Source: Kuafuiihalomonas sp050331295
Lineage (GTDB): Bacteria > Myxococcota > Kuafuiibacteriia > Kuafuiibacteriales > Kuafuiibacteriaceae
Assembly (NCBI GenBank): GCA_050331295.1
Contig: JBHJGZ010000004.1
Location: 434,001 to 498,000, forward strand
Length of the DNA stretch: 64,000 nucleotides
Reading direction: 5' to 3'
Part shown: piece by piece, positions 16,910 through 25,555 of the stretch
How the letters are laid out: every line of letters begins with the position of its first letter
Numbering within the stretch: the first letter of the stretch is position 1
Notes under the pieces: model-generated
The model's database searches: none
Told to the model about the DNA's origin: nothing
What the model saw: only the letters and a program-made list of their open reading frames with translations
Made by a program: the position numbers and the translations under genes

Positions 16910-17961
16910 GAAGGTGAGCTCCCGAAACGGAAACCGGGGCCGCCATCCTCGAGTCCGCCGATGACCCAACCCTTCATGCCGACGGACCCTAGGGCCTCCA
17001 TGGCCGGCTCGACCTGGGCTGGGTCGAACGCGGCCACCCACCCGATCCCCATGTTGAATGTTCGCCACATTTCGCTTTCCGGGACCGGTCCACGGCGTTG
17101 GATGCAGCGAAAGATGGCGGGCACCGGCCACGCATCTCGGTCGATTCGCACCCGCAGCGCGCTCGGGACCATTCGGGGCACGTTCCCTTCGAGGCCCCCA
17201 CCGGTGATGTGGGCAAAGGCCTTGGCGCCCGCACGGTGAAGCGCATGGGCCGTGGTCGTGTAGAGCAGCGTCGGCTCCATGAGAAGGTCGGCCAAGGACG
17301 CATCGAGTTCAGGATCCGCGGCATTCAGGTCGATGTCGTCGACCCGGAGGGCCCGTCGCGCCAGAGAATATCCATTGCTGTGCAGACCAGAGCTCTGCAC
17401 GCCGACCAGTACGTCCCCGGGCCGACATGCGGAGCCGTCCAGCAGCGCGGGACGGTCCACGATCCCGACCGCAAAACCCGCGAGATCGTACTCCCCGGAA
17501 GCATACATCCCCGGGAGCTCCGCGGTCTCGCCTCCGGTCAGCGCGCATTCCGCGCGACGACAGCCTTCGGCGATGCCTTCGATCACCTGCAGCGCAACGT
17601 CGCTGGCCAGAGCGCCGGTGCCGAAGTAGTCGAGGAAGAACAAGGGCATCGCCCCGGTTGTGAGGACGTCGTTTACGCACATGGCCACCAGGTCGATGCC
17701 GACGGTTCGGTGTCGCCCTGTTTGGAATGCCACCTTGAGCTTCGTCCCGACGCCGTCCGTGCCCGAAACCAGCATCGGATCCTCCATGGCGGGGAATCCG
17801 GGCACACCTCGGCGGAGCGAATAGAGGGCCGCGAATCCGCCGATGCCCTGGACCACGCCGGGACCGTGGGTCTGCTTGGCCAGGGGAGCGATCCTCTCGA
17901 CCAGGAGGTCCGCCTCATCAATGTTTACCCCTGCCTGACGATAGGTCCATTCGTCGGCCAC
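16906..17961 (-). CDS. purM: Phosphoribosylformylglycinamidine cyclo-ligase (AIR synthetase)
   Basis: 351 residues, the usual length. Converts FGAM to AIR with ATP, the fifth step of purine synthesis. Seen are TYRQAGVNIDEADLLVERI at the start, VSGTDGVGTKLKVAF (the ATP/FGAM-binding signature), IDLVAMCVNDVLTTGAMPLFFLDYF, GGETAELPGMY and the C-terminal ITGGGLEGNVPRM and FNMGIGWVAAF. It heads a three-gene coupled unit purM-purN-FAD-like gene. Its promoter should lie in the 100-bp gap shared with the divergent TsaC-like gene. Confidence 0.97.
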   Translation of the reverse strand: MADEWTYRQAGVNIDEADLLVERIAPLAKQTHGPGVVQGIGGFAALYSLRRGVPGFPAMEDPMLVSGTDGVGTKLKVAFQTGRHRTVGIDLVAMCVNDVLTTGAMPLFFLDYFGTGALASDVALQVIEGIAEGCRRAECALTGGETAELPGMYASGEYDLAGFAVGIVDRPALLDGSACRPGDVLVGVQSSGLHSNGYSLARRALRVDDIDLNAADPELDASLADLLMEPTLLYTTTAHALHRAGAKAFAHITGGGLEGNVPRMVPSALRVRIDRDAWPVPAIFRCIQRRGPVPESEMWRTFNMGIGWVAAFDPAQVEPAMEALGSVGMKGWVIGGLEDGGPGFRFGSSPS

Positions 17962-18061
17962 ACGCGCTTGAATCCTGGACCGGCAGAGTGGTCAAGCCTT
18001 GGTCCCGCTGCGTCGTCGGGTTGGGATTTCGCGATGTCATTCGGCGTGCTAGCCGGGCCCC

Positions 18062-18691
18062 GTGGCGCGAGGACGCGTTCAAAGGCTCGAGATCAACGCT
18101 GAGTTCCCAGAACCGCACAAAATTCGGCAGGCTGTGGCCCGACTCGAAGCCGGGCAGGCCATCATCTACCCGACCGATACGCTGTACGGACTGGCGGCGG
18201 ACATGGGAAGTCCGACCGCCGTCCAGCGGCTTTACGCGATGCGGCGCCTCGATCCCAAGAAGCCGCTGTCGCTCGTCTGCGGGTCCCTGAGTGGCGTCTC
18301 CGAGTTCGCCTCCTTCGACAATTCGTGTTTCCGATTCATGAAACGCAGCCTGCCGGGCCCTTATACCTTCGTCTTGAATGCGACCCGGAACGCTCCCCGC
18401 ATGGGACAGTCGAAGCGTCGAACCGTCGGCATTCGGATCCCGGACCATCCCGTCAGCCAGGCCCTGGTTCGCGAACTCGGCCGACCCTTGCTGTCCACCA
18501 GTGTGATGGAAGAGACAGATGTGGTTCAGGATCCGGTGGACATCGCAACTCTGTACGCGGGCCGAGACGTTGCGCTCCTACTGGATGCGGGGCTGTTGAT
18601 GGGGCGGTCGTCTACGGTGATCGATTGGACCGATGCAGAGCCCATCGTTCTTCGTCACGGTGCTGGGTCCACCGACGATCTGACGTCCTGA
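18062..18691 (+). CDS. L-threonylcarbamoyladenylate synthase family protein (Sua5/YciO/YrdC)
   Basis: 209 residues, GTG start. YrdC-fold enzymes make threonylcarbamoyl-AMP from threonine, bicarbonate and ATP for the t6A modification of ANN-decoding tRNAs. Seen are AIIYPTDTLYGLAADM, the basic pocket RLDPKKPLSLVCGSL (the KRxxxKPLS-type motif), GPYTFVL, RRTVGIRIPDHPVSQAL and the late LLSTSVMEE. It has the single-domain length of TsaC/YciO rather than the longer Sua5. RRLDPKK is closer to YciO-type proteins, whose role is less certain, so no symbol is given. It is divergent from purM. Confidence 0.87.
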   Translation: MARGRVQRLEINAEFPEPHKIRQAVARLEAGQAIIYPTDTLYGLAADMGSPTAVQRLYAMRRLDPKKPLSLVCGSLSGVSEFASFDNSCFRFMKRSLPGPYTFVLNATRNAPRMGQSKRRTVGIRIPDHPVSQALVRELGRPLLSTSVMEETDVVQDPVDIATLYAGRDVALLLDAGLLMGRSSTVIDWTDAEPIVLRHGAGSTDDLTS

Positions 18692-18718
18692 TGCCAGGGT
18701 GGCCGGAACGGCTCTTCC

Positions 18719-20404
18719 ATGGGTAGCGTCGACTCTGTGACGGATGCCATCCCGCTCGGGAGCTATCGCGTCCTCCGGAACCTCGAGCCCTCCGGTGGAG
18801 CGGAGCGTTATCTGGCTCGAGCTCCTCGAACGAATGGGCTGGTTCTGGTCGAACGTCTCCACGCCCAGCTGTCCAAACAGTCGGCATTCCGCAATCGTCT
18901 GACTCAGCTCGCGGTCTTGGAGCAGCGCATACGGCATCCGCATGCCGTCACGCTTCAGTCGATGGAGGAGGTCGGCGGCTGTCTGCTGCTCGTCTATCCG
19001 TGGCAAGAGGGGCGCGACACACGCAGCATCTACAATCAGGCGTTCCGGCTTCGGCGGTCGATACCGCTCGCGGTCACGCTTCGACTCGTGGCCGATGCGG
19101 CCCTGGGGTGGGGGCACGTGGCCAGGACTGCACCTCGTCTCTGCGGGACCGTCACACCGCAGAATATCTTGCTCACCTATGACGGTCTTGGCGTCGCAAG
19201 CAGTCTTGCGCGGACCGCAGCACTCAATGACTTGTTCTTCCGGTCGCGATTTCCAGGCCTTAGAGGCTCATATACCTATGCTTCGCCGGAGCAGATCCGC
19301 GGCGAACTCCCCGATCCGCGGACCGATGTGTTCGGCCTCGGGATCGTGTTGTACGAAATGAGCACCGGTACCCGTCTCTTCAAGCGAAACACGGAACAGG
19401 CCACGCGGGCTGCAGCCGAATCCGGCGAGGTCCATCCTCCCCGACGCCTTTCCGAACGATACCCCGAGGAACTGGAGCGGATCGTGTTGCGGGCACTGGC
19501 TCCGGCGCCGGAAGATCGTTTTTCGGATTCTGAGGCTTTTCATCAGGCGCTGAGCGAGTGGATGAAAACGGTCGATCTGGACCCTTCTCGGCCCGCGCTC
19601 AGCCAGTTCATGTCCAGCTTGTTCGGACCTCGTCAGCAGCCGTTGCCGGCAGCGGTCAGTTTGAACGACGACCTCCAGCTGCCCGAGCCGGCCTCGGCTT
19701 CACGCGAGGAGGAAGCGCCGTCCCCTGTCGTCGGCCCGACCGGGGTGCAGCATTCGGGGAGGAGCAGCTCGAGCGCGCCACCTGAGCACCGCGTGCCGAC
19801 GAAAGCGCATGGGGAAGCGGTCTCCGGGACCGGCGTCGGCCCATCGGGTTCCCCCGCGCAGGTTTCATCCGGATCAGAAGCCCCCACCGTTCCCGCCAGA
19901 CCGCGTGCATCGGCCGATCCGGTGCGAGCCATCCCGCAGAAGCCGGAGCCGGCACCGCCGCGCGTCTGGATTTGGGCTGGGGTGGCCACGGTATTGTTCG
20001 CGGCAACCGTATGGCTCTGGCCTCGCCCCGAACCCACAGCGGAACCCGAGCCGGTTCCCGGTCAAGGTGCCCAGGCAAACGCGGTTGAAGACGAGAACAT
20101 GGATGATCGGAGAGCCGACCGCGAGTCCGAGCTGCCGCTTCCTTCGGTTCCGCTCGAGTCCGGCGTGGTCGAGTTCTGGGTCGAGCCATGGGCATTGGTG
20201 TTCATCGACGACCGTCGCGTGGGTCTGACACCCCTTCCGGATCAGACCCTTCCGGTCGGACGCCACCGGGTCCGGCTGGAAAACTCGGATCTGGAAAAGG
20301 TTTGGGAAGGCGAGCTGGAGGTCCGTGCGGGCCTCAGCCAAAGCGTGCGGGTCGATCTCGAAGCGGAGGGCCAACCGCTTCTCCCTCCAGACCGTGGACC
20401 TTGA
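18719..20404 (+). CDS. Membrane pseudokinase of the Ser/Thr kinase fold with C-terminal PEGA-like domain
   Basis: 561 residues. The first ~280 follow a bacterial Ser/Thr kinase closely in the C-lobe (YASPEQIRGELPDPRTDVFGLGIVLYEMSTGTRLFKRN), but the catalytic residues are gone. The Val-Ala-x-Lys lysine is Glu (LVLVERL), the HRDxxPQNIL loop reads CGTVTPQNIL, and the DFG region reads VASSLAR. It should therefore be unable to transfer phosphate. A long Pro/Ser-rich linker is followed by one membrane helix (about 420-440, VWIWAGVATVLFAATVWLW) and an outer PEGA-like domain (about 480-555, FIDDRRVGLTPL then LPVGRHRVRLEN). A scaffold or regulator role is likely by analogy. The intact kinase at 53026 shows the normal motifs. 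Confidence 0.88.
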   Translation: MGSVDSVTDAIPLGSYRVLRNLEPSGGAERYLARAPRTNGLVLVERLHAQLSKQSAFRNRLTQLAVLEQRIRHPHAVTLQSMEEVGGCLLLVYPWQEGRDTRSIYNQAFRLRRSIPLAVTLRLVADAALGWGHVARTAPRLCGTVTPQNILLTYDGLGVASSLARTAALNDLFFRSRFPGLRGSYTYASPEQIRGELPDPRTDVFGLGIVLYEMSTGTRLFKRNTEQATRAAAESGEVHPPRRLSERYPEELERIVLRALAPAPEDRFSDSEAFHQALSEWMKTVDLDPSRPALSQFMSSLFGPRQQPLPAAVSLNDDLQLPEPASASREEEAPSPVVGPTGVQHSGRSSSSAPPEHRVPTKAHGEAVSGTGVGPSGSPAQVSSGSEAPTVPARPRASADPVRAIPQKPEPAPPRVWIWAGVATVLFAATVWLWPRPEPTAEPEPVPGQGAQANAVEDENMDDRRADRESELPLPSVPLESGVVEFWVEPWALVFIDDRRVGLTPLPDQTLPVGRHRVRLENSDLEKVWEGELEVRAGLSQSVRVDLEAEGQPLLPPDRGP

Positions 20405-20447
20405 GATGTTTCTCGGTCCACAACTGCGGCGCCATCGGACGTGGAGA

Positions 20448-20453
20448 AGGAGG
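20448..20453 (+). promoter_or_regulatory. Shine-Dalgarno AGGAGG deciding the start of the membrane protein
   Basis: A perfect AGGAGG with an 8-base spacer to the GTG at 20462. It is the strongest ribosome-binding site noticed in this part of the window and supports the shorter start of the downstream gene. Confidence 0.75.
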
Positions 20454-20461
20454 AGCCGGTC

Positions 20462-21196
20462 GTGGAAACATCAAGTCACGTTCCCAGCATGGTCGAGCCG
20501 AGCCTGGGCTCCACCGTTGTCTTCGTGGTGGTGGTGCTCGCCGTTTGCGGAATGTTGGTGGCTGCCGTGGGTTATGCCCATTCCGACCGAACGTCGGCGG
20601 CGGTCCGTCGACGAATCTGGGGTGCATCGCTGGTCCTGGTAGCGATTCTGATTTCGAGTGGAACCCTGGCCGAAAGTGGAATGGTACACACCCTGGCCTG
20701 GCGGCCAGCCTTCGCCGCGTTCCCGCTGTTCTGGAATGGATTGGCGTTGGGATTCGCGCTCTCGCCGGTCGGGCGAAACATCGCGATCCACCTTCCGGTG
20801 ACGACGCTGGTCGGGTTTCAGGCGTTCCGATTGCCCCTCGAGCTCGTCCTTCATCGCTGGTACCTCGAGGGCGTCATGCCGGTGCAGATGACCTTTGCGG
20901 GTCACAACTTCGACATCGTGACCGGAGCATTGGCACTCTTCGTCGCTTTAGGCCTTTGGCGCGGATTGCTGCCTAAGGCCGTGGTGTGGGGCTTCAACCT
21001 GCTCGGTCTCGGGCTGTTGTTCGCGGTGGTCCGAATCGCAGTATTGTCGAGTCCAGTGCCGTTTCGAAGCTACATGAACGAGCCACTGGTGCTGTTGGCC
21101 TTTCACGCGCCGTATGTCTGGATCATCTCCATCTGCGTGGCCGGCGCCCTGTTCGGGCATGTCGTCACGTTTCGGTGGTTGCTCATCCGTCGCTGA
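20462..21196 (+). CDS. Multi-pass membrane protein, unknown function
   Basis: 244 residues. The GTG at 20462 is chosen because a perfect AGGAGG (20448-20453) lies 8 bases upstream; an earlier in-frame GTG at 20441 would put that site inside the gene. About six to seven hydrophobic helices are visible, beginning TVVFVVVVLAVCGMLVAAVGY. Conserved-looking features are RLPLELVLHRWYLEGVMPVQMTF and GHNFDIVTG in a loop between helices, reminiscent of an uncharacterised family of integral membrane proteins. No transport or catalytic motif can be assigned. It follows the pseudokinase on the same strand by 57 bp, so the two may be transcribed together. Confidence 0.75.
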   Translation: METSSHVPSMVEPSLGSTVVFVVVVLAVCGMLVAAVGYAHSDRTSAAVRRRIWGASLVLVAILISSGTLAESGMVHTLAWRPAFAAFPLFWNGLALGFALSPVGRNIAIHLPVTTLVGFQAFRLPLELVLHRWYLEGVMPVQMTFAGHNFDIVTGALALFVALGLWRGLLPKAVVWGFNLLGLGLLFAVVRIAVLSSPVPFRSYMNEPLVLLAFHAPYVWIISICVAGALFGHVVTFRWLLIRR

Positions 21197-21214
21197 CGGA
21201 TGCGCCTGACCGGG

Positions 21215-22420
21215 TCACAGCTCGACGTCGATGTAGACGAGGCGGTGGTCCGAGGTCGGGAAGGGAAAGACACCCACCAACTCGAACAGCGGATCCGACG
21301 ACCGAGGCCAGAATACGCCGCCGCCCAGGAGGTCGACCGACCGGCTCGGAAGGACGTAGTCGACCCGGAGATTTCCGGGTCCGAACGGAGTCTCCCCGAA
21401 GTCCGCCGTATCGAAGGCTGGATTGCCAAGATGCTCATCGTTATCCAAGCCCTGCAAGAAGGCCTGCTCGGCCCCACCGATGCTGTCCGGTCGGAATGCA
21501 TCGTTCACCCGTCGATTTTCGAGGAGCTGCTGCGCAGCACCGGGGACCGAGTCTCCGTCGAAGGGATCGCTGTTCTGATCGCCCGCGATGACGAAATGTC
21601 GCCCTCTCAGACCGCCCCGTCGCCCTCGGTCGTCGATGATGTAAGAGCCTTGTCCCGGCGTCACATAGTCGCTCCAGAACCGGATCTCGTCCGCGTTTCG
21701 AAGCCCGTTTCGGTCCTCTGGACCGTCGAACACGGGGGGCGTCGGATGGCTGCAGAGGAAATGCACCGTTCGGAATCCGACGCGGATCGGGACGTCCACA
21801 TGGTTCTTGGATGAAAGGCGAAACACGTCCAGTTCCTCCGGCGAATACCAGTCGGCGGGCTCCGGTGTCGTGGGATCATCAGGCAATCGAGCTCCCGGCA
21901 TGTCGACCCAACGGAAGAATTGAAAGGTCCGGATGCGGCGATGATCGATTGGATATTTTGAATAGATGACGAACGCGAACTGGCCCTCGAAGAAGCCGAA
22001 CCCGAAGGCGTCGTTGCCGCCCCCGACCTCGCCATCATTGTCGAAGTCGAAGCCAGAAGCCACGCCGGTATTCGAGGGAACGGCGTAAACGAATGGATAC
22101 TCGATGGGGGCAGCACCATTCTGTTCGATGCTGAGATAGTTCTCCTGGAAAAGACGGGCGGCCACCCCGTGTTCGTCGAAGTCGAACTCGTTGATGAGAA
22201 GGACGTCGGGCCGGACGATCTGAATGATCTGGGCGACCGCCCGGGCCTGTTCGTTGTCTGGACTGGAAAGATCCTCGATCAACTGACCGGAAGCACTTCG
22301 GTTGAGCGAAGCGTTGAAGCTCGCGAACCGAAGCTGCGGTCCGCCGAAGAAGAAAGCTTCGGCTGAACCCACATAGAAAAAGACCGCGCAGGCGGCCCAT
22401 CGAACCGTGTTTCTTTTCAT
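21215..22420 (-). CDS. Secreted endonuclease/exonuclease/phosphatase-fold hydrolase
   Basis: 401 residues with an N-terminal signal peptide (MKRNTVRWAACAVFFYVGSAEA). The body is an EEP-fold metal-dependent phosphodiesterase: LRFASFNASLNR at the start, PDVLLINEFDFD with the metal-binding Glu, VHFLCSHPTPP, FVIAGDQNSDPFDG with the catalytic Asp-Gln-Asn strip, and a C-terminal SDHRLVYIDVEL with the Asp-His pair. Such secreted enzymes cleave extracellular DNA, phospholipids or other phosphoesters; the substrate is not evident. An acidic Asp/Gly-rich insertion (FDFDNDGEVGGGND) resembles a calcium-binding loop. It is divergent from the next gene across about 40 bp. Confidence 0.87.
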   Translation of the reverse strand: MKRNTVRWAACAVFFYVGSAEAFFFGGPQLRFASFNASLNRSASGQLIEDLSSPDNEQARAVAQIIQIVRPDVLLINEFDFDEHGVAARLFQENYLSIEQNGAAPIEYPFVYAVPSNTGVASGFDFDNDGEVGGGNDAFGFGFFEGQFAFVIYSKYPIDHRRIRTFQFFRWVDMPGARLPDDPTTPEPADWYSPEELDVFRLSSKNHVDVPIRVGFRTVHFLCSHPTPPVFDGPEDRNGLRNADEIRFWSDYVTPGQGSYIIDDRGRRGGLRGRHFVIAGDQNSDPFDGDSVPGAAQQLLENRRVNDAFRPDSIGGAEQAFLQGLDNDEHLGNPAFDTADFGETPFGPGNLRVDYVLPSRSVDLLGGGVFWPRSSDPLFELVGVFPFPTSDHRLVYIDVEL

Positions 22421-22462
22421 GATTCCTCCCTGCGAGCGTGGTGCTCGCTCGCGGGATCCTGG

Positions 22463-23566
22463 GTGCGCCTTGGTTCACACGGATGGAGGATGCGAAACGC
22501 TTTCATGACAACTGGCGAGGCCAAAGCTTCCGGGGCAAGAGTTGGCCCTGGCGTGCGTCCCCATCGTCGTGCTTGGCTCCGCGTGATGCCGCCGTTTGCT
22601 GTCCTGGCGTCCCTATGGCTGGGCTCGGGGCCTGCCGAAGCACCGATCCGGCTGATCACCGAGGCCGGGGTCGAGGTTCAGGTGCGAGCAGAGATCTTTC
22701 AGCTCTTTGCCGCACTCAACGGCGCTGGCTATGTCCGAGAGAGCCGCCGCGGGCCGCCACCGCTGGAGGCACCGCAGTTCCACCCCCTTCGGCGAACGGT
22801 CCGGAAGGAGCTCGAAACGGTCGAGGCGCAAGAGATGGAGATCCTGAGGGGGTACTTCGAGGACCACCCTGAATCCGTCAGGGTTTATATCGGTTCTGCT
22901 CTGGGTCCTCCCGGAGCCAAGGCTTCCTCCACCGGCCCGGCCGGCCGCCTCGACCTTTCGACCATCCGTCGGTTCGCGGAGCGCCATGGGCTTTCGCATT
23001 GGTTGGACCGGTCCGCCGAAGCCCACCGTTCGGTGGCTGCGGGTTGGGCCCGAGGCCTGGAGGCGGACCTTTCCAAAGCCCAGAAGTGGCTCCGCGATCC
23101 ATCGTTTCGAGCTCCGAAGCATGTGCTTCTGGTTGCAAACGCCCTCGATAGCCATGACGCGGTTTACGACTGGGATACGGATGAGGGCCATATCGTGGTG
23201 GTCGGACCCGGGTTCCGATCCGGCAGAGACCGCCCGTTGGTTTCGCTCTTGAAGCCCTACGTCCGGGCGGCCGTAAAGTCGGCCTGGGGCGATGCTTCTC
23301 GGTATCGGTCGGCCTGGAATCGGCTCCGTTCGGCCCGCGCGCCGGTCCTTTACCGGACCGGAGAAGACTACCTCACCGCAGCCCTGACGTGGGCGCTGGT
23401 TCATCGAATCCGCGCCTCTGCATCCGAGGAGGCCGATCAGCGATTCCTCGAAGAGCACGTCGACCTGGAGTGGGCGCGTTCCGCCCTTCGGATTTGGGAT
23501 GCATCGAGCACTTCCTCTCGGTGGCGAGACACCCTCGGACCCATGTTGGCCAGGATAGGACCTTGA
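22463..23566 (+). CDS. Secreted hypothetical protein
   Basis: Up to 367 residues; the start is uncertain. A hydrophobic signal-like segment (MPPFAVLASLWLGSGPAEA) begins at the ATG at 22586, but the basic residues a signal needs (RPHRRAWLR) lie just before it, so one of the upstream starts (22463, 22490 or 22505) is favoured. The mature part is rich in Arg and Trp and mixes helices with strands: EVQVRAEIFQLFAALNGAGY, APKHVLLVANALDSHDAVYDW, GHIVVVGPG. No family was recognised. Its stop overlaps a TTG start of the next gene, so the two form a unit. Confidence 0.65.
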   Translation: MRLGSHGWRMRNAFMTTGEAKASGARVGPGVRPHRRAWLRVMPPFAVLASLWLGSGPAEAPIRLITEAGVEVQVRAEIFQLFAALNGAGYVRESRRGPPPLEAPQFHPLRRTVRKELETVEAQEMEILRGYFEDHPESVRVYIGSALGPPGAKASSTGPAGRLDLSTIRRFAERHGLSHWLDRSAEAHRSVAAGWARGLEADLSKAQKWLRDPSFRAPKHVLLVANALDSHDAVYDWDTDEGHIVVVGPGFRSGRDRPLVSLLKPYVRAAVKSAWGDASRYRSAWNRLRSARAPVLYRTGEDYLTAALTWALVHRIRASASEEADQRFLEEHVDLEWARSALRIWDASSTSSRWRDTLGPMLARIGP

Positions 23567-23979
23567 CGAAGGACGGCCGAGACGAGCCGGAGTGGGGGTC
23601 GCCGCCCATTCCCGAGGTGCTGGGTCCTTTGCTTCGGCAACGCCACGAGCCCTCGTCGGACATGGAGCTCGAGGTGCAGCTTCTGGATGAGCCTCGAGGC
23701 CTCCGGTTGAACGCCCGCAGAGGATCGCGGACCACCGAACTCGCGGTGATGTATCGGCGCGGCGCCAAAAACCGTGATCCTTGGCTTCTCACCGTGGATG
23801 CCTTGGATGCCCTGTTCGGAATGTGGTGTGAGTCTGGGTTCGAGCATCGCGCTCTGCCGTCCGGGGAGGACGTGCGGTTTCACGACGCGATGTTTCGCGT
23901 CGACGTGGTCCATCGGGTACCCGAACTCGACCGTCTGGCCGACCAGATACTGGGTTCCACGGATGAGAATCCGCCCTAA
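23563..23979 (+). CDS. Small hypothetical protein coupled to the secreted gene upstream
   Basis: 138 residues if it starts at the TTG that overlaps the preceding stop (TTGA, 23563-23566). No signal peptide or membrane segment; charged, with a beta-rich middle (MELEVQLLDEPRGLRLNARRGSR; TELAVMYRRGAKNRDPWLLTVDALDALFGMW) and the tail VPELDRLADQILGS. The frame is open upstream, but that part lies inside the previous gene. Not recognised. The tight overlap suggests a shared role with the secreted protein. Confidence 0.55.
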   Translation: MTKDGRDEPEWGSPPIPEVLGPLLRQRHEPSSDMELEVQLLDEPRGLRLNARRGSRTTELAVMYRRGAKNRDPWLLTVDALDALFGMWCESGFEHRALPSGEDVRFHDAMFRVDVVHRVPELDRLADQILGSTDENPP

Positions 23980-24094
23980 GGGAGCATCACGCCCGCAGCG
24001 ACCCCGAGCCCGAGCAAGCGAGGCCCATAGGTTTTCGCATCCGCGAAGGGCACGCGAGATTGCACCCTCGAAGAAGACCGAGAAGAATGCGGTT

Positions 24095-24478
24095 GTGGCG
24101 CTTCACTCGTATCGGGAGGCACTCTGCGGCCACAATCTGGGCGAGAAGGGCACGAACCAGCGCCTTCGGGTCGCCATTTTGATGGTGACGGTGGGACTGG
24201 GCCTCGCGTGCTGGATGGTGCAGGCCGATCTGCCATGGTTGGCCCGCATTGTGTGCTTCGTGCCGTTCTTCCTGGCGGCCTTGGGCGCAACGCAGGGCCT
24301 GTTCCGAACGTGCCCCATGCATGCGTTGAAGCGCACCAAAGAAGACGACCGGGGCCGCACCGACCCCGTCATGAGCCCGGAGGAATGGCGGGCGGCCAAG
24401 AAACTGGCCCGTCAGGTCTGGATGACTTCGTTGTTCTTGGCGACGATGGCGACCTTGAGCGTCCTCGTCCTGCCTTGA
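24095..24478 (+). CDS. Small membrane protein, unknown function
   Basis: 127 residues from the GTG at 24095. A short cytosolic head (LHSYREALCGHNLGEKGTNQRLR) leads into two adjacent hydrophobic helices (VAILMVTVGLGLACWMV and IVCFVPFFLAALGATQGLF), a charged loop and a third helix near the C-terminus (WMTSLFLATMATLSVLVLP). It contains a Cys in the head and another after helix two (RTCPMHAL), a spacing seen in an unnamed group of small membrane proteins. No function can be assigned. The long leftward frame across 23987-24919 is judged a shadow. Confidence 0.62.
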   Translation: MALHSYREALCGHNLGEKGTNQRLRVAILMVTVGLGLACWMVQADLPWLARIVCFVPFFLAALGATQGLFRTCPMHALKRTKEDDRGRTDPVMSPEEWRAAKKLARQVWMTSLFLATMATLSVLVLP

Positions 24479-24583
24479 TGGCGGGGCGGTCGGTCCGGGG
24501 ACGGGTTCCCGCACGCATCGATTTCCGCCGCCAAAGGTGGCGTGATCGTGGACGTCGACTTCGGTCGGAGGTTCGCTACGGCC

Positions 24584-25285
24584 ATGACTGCACCTGTCTG
24601 CTCCATTGTGGGCGTGGGTCCGGGCAATGGGGCCGCGTTCGCCCACCGCTTCGCGGCGGAAGGCTACCGCGTGGCCTGCCTCGCCCGCACTCGAAGTTAT
24701 GTGGAAACACTGGCCGGAGAGTTGGGCCAAGGATTGGGGATTTCGTGCGACGCATCGGATCCCACTTCCATCAACGACGCGCTCCACCGCGTGCGAGACG
24801 CTTGGGGGCCTACCGACGTCTTGATCTACAACGCGGGGAGCGGGGTGTTCGGGAGCATCGAAGAAGTGAGCGCCGAGGACATGGAAAACGCCTGGCGCCT
24901 CAATACCCTCGGACTGCATACCGCGTCACGATTCGTGGCCCCTGACATGAAAGCCAAAGGCCACGGCACCATCGTCGTAGTCGGCGCCACCGCGTCGCTT
25001 CGGGGCGGAGCTCGCTTTGCGGCGTTTGCCCAAGCGAAGGCGTCCCAACGGTCCCTGGCCCAGTCGATGGCGCGGGTGTGGGGCGCCTCCGGAATTCACG
25101 TCGGGCTCTTGGTCATCGACGGTGTGGTCGACACCGAGAGGAGCAGGGCCATGATGCCCGACTTCCCGGAGCATCGACTCATGTCACCTTTGGCCATCGC
25201 GGACGCCGCGTGGACGCTGACGCAGCAACATCCATCCGCATGGACCTTTGAAATGGATCTCCGCCCGGCATCCGAACCCTGGTGA
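24584..25285 (+). CDS. Short-chain dehydrogenase/reductase-like protein lacking the catalytic Tyr
   Basis: 233 residues from the ATG at 24584 (an in-frame GTG at 24542 would add 14). The Rossmann start SIVGVGPGNGAAFAHRFAAEG has the glycine-rich NAD(P) loop in a GVGPGNG form. LIYNAGSG (NAG motif), N107 and Ser138 (GATAS) are present. The catalytic YxxxK is F148-AQA-K152, so the proton-donating Tyr is missing and the lysine kept. Either the reaction differs from ordinary alcohol/ketone reduction, or the protein binds nucleotide without catalysis. Members of one SDR subgroup are believed to share this Phe, so it may not be a recent loss. It appears to be a single-gene unit. Confidence 0.82.
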   Translation: MTAPVCSIVGVGPGNGAAFAHRFAAEGYRVACLARTRSYVETLAGELGQGLGISCDASDPTSINDALHRVRDAWGPTDVLIYNAGSGVFGSIEEVSAEDMENAWRLNTLGLHTASRFVAPDMKAKGHGTIVVVGATASLRGGARFAAFAQAKASQRSLAQSMARVWGASGIHVGLLVIDGVVDTERSRAMMPDFPEHRLMSPLAIADAAWTLTQQHPSAWTFEMDLRPASEPW

Positions 25286-25472
25286 CCGACATTGTTGTCA
25301 CAGGCCTCGACCGGGGGGCGAAGAGGCATTGGCCAAATTTACCGCCCGTGAAGGCCGTCCCCACGTAGACCTGCGAGGGACCCCCTAGGACCCGGATGTC
25401 CGAGCGCGAGGGAAATGCGTCTCGGCGGGAGTGGCATGCACGGACCGGCCCAACCCCTGAGTGGGCCAGATG

Positions 25473-25491
25473 GCTGGCTCCTTGAGCCAGC
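25473..25491. repeat. 8-bp inverted repeat in the leader of the sigma-factor gene
   Basis: GCTGGCTC and its exact reverse complement (25484-25491) are separated by three bases (ctt), which would form a tight hairpin. It lies in the 280-bp gap upstream of the sigma factor, 75 bp before its start. There is no T-run, so it is more likely a leader hairpin or operator than a terminator. The rest of 25286-25566 shows nothing recognisable. Confidence 0.55.
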
Positions 25492-25555
25492 GCGTCGCCG
25501 AGTGAGCCGTGGCACGCGAATTGGATACGCGACCTCGCTGCCGCAAGAGACGGCG

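Noticed and set aside
23987..24919. A 310-residue leftward frame over the small membrane protein and SDR region
   Set aside because: No motif; it runs against two rightward frames with membrane helices and a Rossmann loop.
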